From: Isoetes taiwanensis
Taxonomy: Eukaryota; Streptophyta; Lycopodiopsida; Isoetales; Isoetaceae
DNA length: 64,000 nt
Direction: 5' to 3'
Assembly: GCA_021234155.1 (NCBI GenBank)
Contig: JAJEKV010000111.1
Span: forward strand, 938,968 to 1,002,967
Positions 56,880 to 64,000 of the stretch are shown piece by piece. A program made the translations under genes and the position numbers. The notes under the pieces were generated by a model that saw only the letters and a list, made by a program, of their open reading frames with translations, was not told where the DNA came from and did no database searches. Position 1 is the first letter of the stretch. Each line of letters begins with the position of its first letter.

Positions 56880-57843
56880 GGATGCATTTGGTGGTCTGTG
56901 TCCTCATCTGCCGAATACTGTTATAGGCTTCGATGTCGGATAATGACTGCCCGGTGTAGGTGTGCACTTCCCTGATGCTGATAGGGAAGTCTTGCCTCTC
57001 CCGGTCGATGAAGTCGTCGAGGTCGGGTTGTTGGCACAGGAGATGTAGGAGCTCGTCCAACCTGTACCCTCTGTCTCTGCATTCTAGGAGGTTCTTTAAG
57101 TCCTGCAGCATTAGGTACTCTTGGCTTTCGATGATGACCGGGGTTAGACCAGTGATGCCTAACCCAAGCGGGGGAGCCGTCCTTGTTACTCTCAAGCCTT
57201 CGTTGAAGCCCTGAAGGTCTTGTTTCGCTTGCTGTTGTTCTTGGATAGGGTCGACGTCGATGAGGTCTTCGATGTTGTAACCTTGTCCTTCTTCCCTCTT
57301 CCTCTTGTTCTGACCCTTCATACTTCAAGAGCAGCTATTCTTCTGCCGTTGAGGCAATGGGTTTTATGTCCATTGGCTGAATGGAGGGTTCTTCTATTTG
57401 GGTTTGGGCTCTATGGGATAGGAAGATGGCTGCAGGAGCAGTATACGAGAAGTTTCTCTTCTTGTTTATGGATATGGTCATATTCTCTAAGTACTTGTCG
57501 ATGATTAGAACATCGTTCAGTGCTGCTCGAAGGGTTGTTCTAGGTGCGAAGTACCCGATGCATGAGGGAAGTTCTACCAATGAAGGGCCTATCTTGGCTT
57601 AGAACTCTGTCATGATATCTTGGTAGAATGTGTGGACTTTATGGTAGCATCCACATCAATCTCCTTCTGGAAAACAGTGAAGACATAATTGATGTCGGCC
57701 TCTGCCGCATGAGCAGTGGCGCTGTACCATTGCTTGAATGAAGAAGTGGCCATTGTGCTGATATGGATGGGGTTAACAAACAGATATGCAAATGCCTCTG
57801 TGAGTAGGAAAATCGCCTTAGAGAAAATGAGGTCGTGGTCAAG
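56880..57843 (-). pseudogene. Frameshifted reading frame of unknown, possibly mobile-element or viral, origin
   Basis: Three minus-strand segments join in sense across frame changes. 57843-57612 reads LTEAFAYLFVNPIHISTMAT, then FKQWYSATAHAAEADINYVF and FQKEIDVDATIKS. 57620-57335 reads AKIGPSLVELPSCIGYFAPR, then ALNDVLIIDKYLENMTISIN and TAPAAIFLSHRAQTQIEEPS. 57321-56880 reads KRKREEGQGYNIEDLIDVDP, then ITGLTPVIIESQEYLMLQDL, a RLDELLHLLCQQPDLDDFID helix region, and REVHTYTGQSLSDIEAYNSI. A basic tract (NKRKR) starts the last segment. Helical, charged, capsid- or gag-like composition suggests an element-encoded structural protein, but I recognise no family and do not assign one. Confidence 0.4.
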
Positions 57844-58035
57844 TTTATAGGCGGAGCCCTAATTTGTGGAATTTTTAGGGTTTGGATATGCCTATCACTT
57901 TGAGGTCCTATTGGTATTTGATAGGTAATCTAAGGTTACGAATATCTAAAGGACTTCCTGATGATCCTATTGCAACAATTTTCATCTAATTTGGAGGTAG
58001 TTTGGGTGAGTTAGGGCTATTTAACTCGGACCAAT

Positions 58036-58318
58036 CACACAGTGCACGAGCGGCTTTTTCAAAATTTTTGAAAAGGGCCTGGGCGCGCTCTGTGAGGGGT
58101 GGGCTCCTGTTTGGGTCCTAGATTGCTCCAAAAGTTTGGTATGAGGGCAGAATCCTACTTATCTCGCAGAGTAAGCTGGGCTATGCCCTTAGTTTCTGGT
58201 TTTGGACTTGTCTGGGCATAGATCAATGGCCAAACACTCACACCGTGCGCGAGAGGCTAGTTCAAAATTTTTGAAAAGGGTCCTGGCGCACTTTGTGAGG
58301 GGTGGGGATCTATTTGGT
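58036..58318. repeat. Direct duplication, about 92 bp x 2, spacing about 188
   Basis: TTCAAAATTTTTGAAAAGGG, CCTGGCGC and TGTGAGGGGTGGG recur in order at 58036-58128 and 58224-58318. The core TTCAAAATTTTTGAA is itself palindromic. Confidence 0.85.
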
Positions 58319-58359
58319 CACTTTTTGTCCGAATTAATTAATACAAGTTACACATTCCA

Positions 58360-58402
58360 TCAATAAAACCATATTAACTACGGGTGCCCAGCATTGCCGG
58401 GC
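58360..58402 (+). mobile_element. Helitron-like 5' terminus
   Basis: After host A at 58359 comes TCAATAAAACC...CTACGGGT, then hairpin GCCCAGC-ATT-GCCGGGC (58386-58402). A TC start preceded by A and a GC-rich hairpin close to the end fits a Helitron 5' terminus. The hairpin is nearly the same as the 3'-end hairpin at 21924-21940. No matching 3' CTRR end was located to the right. Evidence rests on this hairpin and dinucleotide context only. Confidence 0.4.
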
Positions 58403-59320
58403 ATAGGTAGCAGTCAAGCACTGGCTGAATTTTAAGTTGATGTTGGTTTGGCACGACCTCTATAAGAAAGTAGTGCTACATAGCTATGACAAAATGACTT
58501 GCTACTTCGCGTATAAGATAGATAGATAGATAGTAGTTTTAACGTCACGCCACTAGACATGAATACCATTCATGGATTGCAAATTTGTATGTTGTGATTT
58601 TTGCAATAATGTCCTATGGGTGGGGCTTAGGTACATGTTAGTAGGCAAGGATGTAAAAACACGCAAAGGTTTAATTGATTGCCTGTCGTATGCAAAATTA
58701 TGGGTAAGATCCTACATATAATTGAAGGTTGATATGCCAAGTAGTAAGGGTTTGAATTATGTATCTAGTTTATTTGGGATACTACATGAATTGCGTATTT
58801 GGTTGTAACATATAGCATATGTTACGTGAATTGCGTAATGGAATCACGGGATTTACGCATTGTTTTTCTGCAAAATTCTCCCTAGACTTAAGTCTTAAGT
58901 CTTTACAAAACACTAAAATGATCAAAAGCAAACTCCATAAACTACTATTTACACATTTAACCTTGTATCAAATCACATATTACAGCTTGCAGACTATTGT
59001 TATCTACTCTATTATCAAGTTAGTGTAAACCCACATTTCTCATTTGCACCTAAATCATAGTTTCTTAGTGGTTGTGAGGTTGCTAAATGGAGATCCGGCA
59101 TGATCAATAATTCTTATAATGACATACATAATGCCAATGCCTCTGCAATCATTATCAATCTCGTTGCAGAAGCTTTGGCATCTATTTTTTACATTGTATA
59201 TGCAGGTGATTGATTAAATGAAACTCATCTTTCTAATCATCATTTCTATCTTTCGAAACGACCATAGTTTTGTAGCCTTAGTTGCGTAGGCTAAACTTCG
59301 TACATGCTTTTGGCCTTTCT
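58403..59320. other. Intergenic with a small (GATA)n tract
   Basis: GATAGATAGATAGATAG at 58513-58530, followed by TAGTTTTAACGTCACG; read on the minus strand this weakly resembles a LINE terminus (GACGTTAAAAC plus TATC repeats). No gene supported. Confidence 0.4.
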
Positions 59321-59470
59321 GTGAGTGCCACCTAGAACTGTAAATCAAGCAGCTGCAGACCGAGCCCAACACGTCTAAAATGTTGTGAGATCTTTGTGTG
59401 AGTATCACCTAGAACTGTAAATCAAGCAGCTGCAGACCGATCCCAACACGTCTAAAATGTTGTGATTGCT
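59321..59470. repeat. 77-bp tandem duplication
   Basis: ACCTAGAACTGTAAATCAAG, CAGCTGCAGACCG, CCCAACACGTCTAAAATGTT occur in two adjacent copies with about three differences. Very recent. Confidence 0.93.
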
Positions 59471-60540
59471 CAGCCCACATCATCTACATCATTTAGTGTA
59501 AAATAAAGTTATGTCATTGCTTAAAGCATTAGGGGAAAAAAAATGAAATGTACATTGTGATATTGTATAGATCGGAAAGAAAGATATGCAAAATGATAGG
59601 ACTTAGATACTAAAAGTTTAAGCAAAGAGCAGCTTGCAACCTTAATTTGCCCATCCAAATCAAAACATATTGCTGCCTTGGTAGATAATCATTTCCCTGT
59701 GTAACTTATATGGGCTTTAAACCTGCCAGTGGAAGCAAGAAACAAATAAAGATGCCAGTCAGTCAAGCTAAATCCTACCTAAATTCATGGCACATGCTTT
59801 TAAGGCACTAAGAAATGTCATATGGCTCTCTTCACCATGGGCATCGTGGGCTTGTATGCCACTGTCTTCTAGTTTTTCAAACACTCTAGAGCTAAAAATT
59901 GGATTCTCCATGTGGTATGTATCTAGCAATCATTGCATAGCATGAAACTACATGTCGTATTGGCATATTGTACTAAAGACATGACAGGCTTGGCACAACT
60001 GTACGCACTTGGCATAGATATCAGCCAAGGTATTCTCTATAATTGTAACAGATTAAAGCTGTATCATCTCATGAATGAGCCTCCCTTTTTTGAGGATTAT
60101 CAATATAGCATTCAATCTACAAATATGAAAAGAACACACAACTCACCTTGTTACCTGCTATTCAATGGAGCCCGTGAATGGAGCTCAGAGAAAAGACATT
60201 AGATTCAATCTCAGGAGCATACACGCTTTAAGCATACACTGTTAGTCATACCTCACCGAGTCAGAGCTTGGATTAAGATCTCCTTATATAGATAGATGCT
60301 ATGTTATGATGATGTTGATGTAGTGATGATGGTGCCGCATCCTTCGTGGTGAGTATTTATTTGAGTTATGTGATTGATGCTTGCGCTTACATTTTACATT
60401 TCCGCAGTGAGTTCGGCCCCAGAAAAGACGGGACAATGACATGGCCTTCTTCCACATCGACTGGAGCACCAACCAACAACAGATGTTGCAAGGACGACCT
60501 TCTGTCGACTTGCAGAGTCAACATGAGGGGATCTTCAGAT
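59471..60540. other. Intergenic, no gene seen
   Basis: GATGATGTTGATGTAGTGATGATGG near 60307 is a short GATG-rich stretch. No exon-like segment recognised. Confidence 0.4.
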
Positions 60541-62470
60541 TCTCTACAATGAAAGCATTATATAGGATACGGGGTCGTCACAAAAAGCCTATAAAACCTA
60601 CAGGGAACATCATTTATGAGCAATGGGTGATAAATTATTGCAGCTCTATGATCCTCATGGGGCTCGAGCAACAACACTCCCGCAGATAGGTCAGGCGCAA
60701 CAACAAACTTAGATGGCATGCAGACGGAGTTGCTCAAATGGATAGCCCAGCCATTGTACCCATCCTAACTGCATTGTTCAATATGGCCTCACTTGCAGTG
60801 GACCACTAGTAGAGTTGTTCCCATCTACAAGGCAGGCGACCACATTGCCTGGCCAACTACTGAACAATCATGGTCAGTTCACTATTTACAAAACTGCTGG
60901 TCGGCATGCGATGACGAGGTGGGCAGAGGCTGCAGAAGTATGGGTCCTCATGCAGGCAGGATCGAGGCCTCGACACTCGACCATTGATCATATTTTTCCA
61001 TTGCGAACTTTGATTGAAGATAATAAGAATTGCCAACAAAAACTGTATTGCGGCTTCATCGACTTTGCCAAGGCCTTTGACATGGTGCCTCGGGAAAACC
61101 TGTGGGGAAATATTGCGACAGTTAGGGACCCTTATGGAATTGTAGAATGTGGTATATATGCTATTTCAGACATACTCGGGCCGATTGGAATCATCAAACC
61201 AATCATTCAATAGTAGTATTAAGGTCCATCAGAGATGCCCTCTCTTCAACACTGTTTGGTCTTTACAGCGACGAATTAGAAAGCAGGTACGCTGAGAACA
61301 GAGGTGGGAAGCTCAACTTTTGTACTCAGATCACCAGGCAGCTCATATACACTAATGATGTGGACCTTTTAGCTTACATCTTGAAGATATGCAGCGCCAC
61401 CTGGATGCCCTTGACATATTTTGCCAGGCCACTGACATGCGTATAAATTTTGCTACGATTAAGATGTTGTTCTCTCATCTTCACATCATCTAAGGCCTCC
61501 TTCATTCACTTATCGGGGGCAAAATGTATAGGTAATATCTACTTACAAGTATTTGGGAATGGAGTTTGCAGGACAACAATCACACTGCAAAGTTATATAC
61601 AATGCAGAACAACAATCACAATGCAGAGCTGTACGACTAGGCCCATCAATCTCACTTGTTTTGAGTCTGGTGGAGTCTGTTCTTCTATATGGGATTGAAG
61701 TCTAGGGGCCCAGTCGTGTCCCTAACCACCTGGAATGACTTGGAGTAGGTGCTAAAAACTTCCTAGCTTGGGCACTAGGGATAAAATCCACAGTCCCCTA
61801 TCAGATTCTTCTGCAAGAGACATGTTCCTTGCCTTTTTAGCGGGCAGCCTTTAATTGCCATATCATTTATTGTCAGAAGGTGGTCAATATGTACAATGTT
61901 CATCTCCCAACTTGGCTTATCATGGCAATGGGTCCACAGCACCTCGAAGCCTACTGGAAGCAAAAGCGAGCACAATAGTTAGTCCGATGGACGTGCAAGA
62001 ACACATGTTGATACATGTGGAAATAGAAGAGGATCGCAATAGCTTGAGGTAGCACCTTGACGCTTGTTTCCTCATCAAACTTTGGAATGCCAGCGTCTTG
62101 GAACAGGTCAAGACAACACATTCCCAGCGCCAGATAAATCCCATGCTCGAATGGGACCTGCAACACTACATGGATACCCATTTGCTTAGAAACAAGTGCA
62201 GACTCATTGCTTCACTTCACAACGGGGCACACCGCCTCGGAATTGAGACATGCAGGTGGGTTGGAGAGGCGCGCCAAGACAGGCTTTGTTAGTGCTGCCA
62301 AGTGGGAGTCATTGAGGATGAGGATCAAACTCTTCAAAGTGTCCAACATACGATCACATCGCATGCTATGTTGAGCTGGTTACAACCCAACCAGTTGCTC
62401 CGTGTGATGTTAAGCGCGACTTCAGTGCAATTGTTGGGATTGTATCTTCAGGTTGTGATGGAGATTGTGA
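60541..62470 (+). mobile_element. Degenerate near-complete LINE RT to C-terminus
   Basis: Sense can be followed across many frame changes: ALYRIRGRHKKP (60550), TTSRVVPIYKAGDHIAW (60800), AGSRPRHSTIDHIFPLRTLI (60957), FIDFAKAFDMVPRENLW (61054; RT motif A), LSSTLFGLYSDELES (61230), QLIYTNDVDLLAY (61340), then the connector QVKTTHSQRQINPMLEWDLQ and HRLGIETCRWVG, C-Q-C-type end and EDEDQTLQS (62310). The catalytic Y-A-D-D has become Y-T-N-D (61348-61359), and stops are frequent. It is the longest LINE copy here but the most decayed. No 3' UTR terminus or tail is visible; the match ends at about 62470, where LTR-like sequence begins. Confidence 0.85.
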
Positions 62471-64000
62471 CACACCTAGGGGGTTGATGGACAAGTTAAC
62501 GTTTGAGTTTTAACCATAGGTTAGAAATAATCAATTATGGAAAAGAATAGATATGGTTGGGAAATGATATTCATACTATGGTATATTAGATATTTGATGG
62601 AATACGAGATTTGAGTTAGAATAGCGAAGCTAGGAATAGGAAGATTTTTACCATTATTAGGAAAGGGGAGGAATCGATATTTTCCTTAACTTTAGGAGTA
62701 TAGTATTATAAAAGGAAAAAACGTCTTTTTGCTTGGAAAATTTCGGAGGGTTCTGCCTGCGCCATCAAGCCTTATTACAGAAGGAAATCAAATCAGACAG
62801 GTGGGTAACCGGAGCCGAACACTATGCAATATGCGAAGGCTTGAGGCCGCAGACGCTAGATTGCTGTGTTGTTGTTGTTGAATCTATAGATAATACCCTG
62901 TTATTCATGCCTGCCATGGATTGTTGTCTATGCAGCCAGCGGTCTCTACAAGCCCAAACTCCTGTTATATGCCTTTGAGGTCGTTCCTTATCCATTCTTG
63001 GCTTGTTCTAGTTTGTTTTCCTTTTCTTCTAGGAAGCTCATGAAGCTGCTATGGCAGTCACAAACCCTTGTTTCCAGACGGAATGTGTCCTGAATCTAGC
63101 TCCTGAATGTCATGCAAAGAATTATACCTTTAAACTGACTAGAGTTTTGTCCATCCCGGCCTGTTCCGCTCCTTCCCCGTTAGTTCCGATCATATTTGCT
63201 GAATCCGCCCTGCCGTGCACAGTTCTAAGCTTCTGATATGCCTTTTAAACCTTTTTTACATCATTCTTAGTTAATATTTCGCTATTTTTGGCAGACTAGT
63301 TGGTTAAGGTTATAACTCGCTGGCCCAGAGATCCATGTTCGAATTCGGCTGAAACCCAACTTTTGTCTAACCTTCTCTTTTAACCTTTATGATGTTATAT
63401 TGCTCCTTACATATATACCGAGTATTCTATATAGGGTTCTTGCTTGTAGTTAATGATTGTTGGAGCGTTCTCTTTAATTGTGTTTTAATGCTTATTATGG
63501 TTCAAGTGGAATGGTAATAAGACGTGACTTAATTGTTTGAATGAACCCGCCCCTTCGTCGTTGTCGGAGGGCTGGAGCAGTTGAGCAACGCGCATACCAA
63601 GTGATTGGTATTCCGTGCCGCGAACGGTGTACGTGAGAGCCCAGGCGAGGGATTGATCATCCCTGGATAACATTAATAACTGATGAAGTTGTGCTGTAAT
63701 GCTGTGTTTCTTCCAGATTGTTTAGACCAGGTAACGGTTGCCCACTTAGTCCTTTTCCAGGACTAACCTCACTTTTGCTTCCTTTACCTTCCAGATGGAG
63801 CGAAGACCGAGGTCGCTGTCGACCGGTGTTAAGATTGATTTAGAAGAGCTTTGGAGTTATTTACATGTTGCTTTTCAACATTTCATTTATGGCTGTGCAT
63901 GTGATGTGCACGATATCTTAGTCAACTTCTTTAGAGAATACTCCTTTAGAGACTCAGAACATTTAAGTTTGGCCTCAGAAGATGAGGGTGGTGACACCCC
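62466..64000 (+). mobile_element. Possible gypsy-type LTR region (runs off the window)
   Basis: TGTGACACACCTAGGGGG at 62466 resembles the TGTGACACC start common in plant gypsy LTRs, and TATTATAAAAGG at 62704-62713 would be its TATA box. The last bases of the window read, from an ATG at 63795, LASEDEGGDTP, which resembles the end of a gypsy pol followed by a G-rich tract and a TGACACCCC LTR start. No RT, integrase or primer-binding site was found between, so this may be a solo or nested LTR remnant. Confidence 0.3.
63297..63346 (+). other. tRNA-like (SINE head) pol III promoter boxes
   Basis: TAGTTGGTTAAGG (63297-63309) matches a pol III A box, and GTTCGAATTC (63337-63346) matches a B box, 40 bases apart as in tRNA genes. 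Stems do not pair well, so it is a degenerate tRNA or tRNA-derived SINE head and not a working tRNA gene. Confidence 0.45.

Overview
The window looks like nuclear DNA of a land plant with a large, repeat-rich genome. It is AT-rich with sparse, intron-bearing genes. Recognisable pieces match plant families (plant-type catalase, cytosolic arginyl-tRNA synthetase, a golgin with a C-terminal membrane anchor, a plant HGSNAT-like acetyltransferase, PPR-like motifs). Most of the rest is mobile-element debris: LINE-type non-LTR retrotransposons, Helitron-type ends, satellites and microsatellites. A fern, lycophyte or bryophyte would fit the gene sequences and repeat load, but the sequence alone does not fix the lineage.

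Layout. 1-3376 is a 1.66-1.69 kb tandem duplication. 4016-4865 holds a LINE 3' fragment, followed by a decayed PPR-like stretch. 8140-11345 is a duplicated block of AGATTC-rich minisatellite plus flank. 11605-15065 holds several LINE 3' ends and microsatellites. 17915-19030 is the best-preserved LINE ORF2 C-terminus. 20541-21474 is a catalase pseudogene, and a Helitron-like end lies at 21913. 25525-28310 (minus) is a decayed multi-exon plant gene, divergent from an HGSNAT-like 3' gene fragment (28808-29796). 30-35 kb is mostly empty. A LINE RT fragment at 35160-36175 is followed by an uncharacterised spliced gene (37991-39237), a golgin pseudogene (39440-40500, minus) and a large transposase-like gene (41672-44276, minus). 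46-50 kb holds LINE ends and a second LINE lineage. 50791-52392 (minus) encodes a repeat-built 533-residue protein. 52683-54026 is an arginyl-tRNA synthetase pseudogene. 54865-57843 holds two further decayed minus-strand reading frames. 58-64 kb holds a Helitron-like 5' end, local duplications, a degenerate LINE and a possible gypsy LTR region.

The most interesting object is the minus-strand gene at 41672-44276. Its reading frames hold the spaced acidic residues and the C-x2-C / H-x4-H zinc ligands of the RAG1/Transib transposase core, including G-S-L-G-I-W-N-T-Q-G-M-E, which aligns position for position with the RAG1 region around its catalytic Glu. It has only one in-frame stop and one frameshift. 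Also notable is a LINE family that shares a 3' terminus but carries different short tandem repeats as its tail at different insertions. No operon-like cooperation between genes is expected or seen. The recurring theme is gene fragments that keep their introns but have lost ends and frame, scattered among mobile elements.
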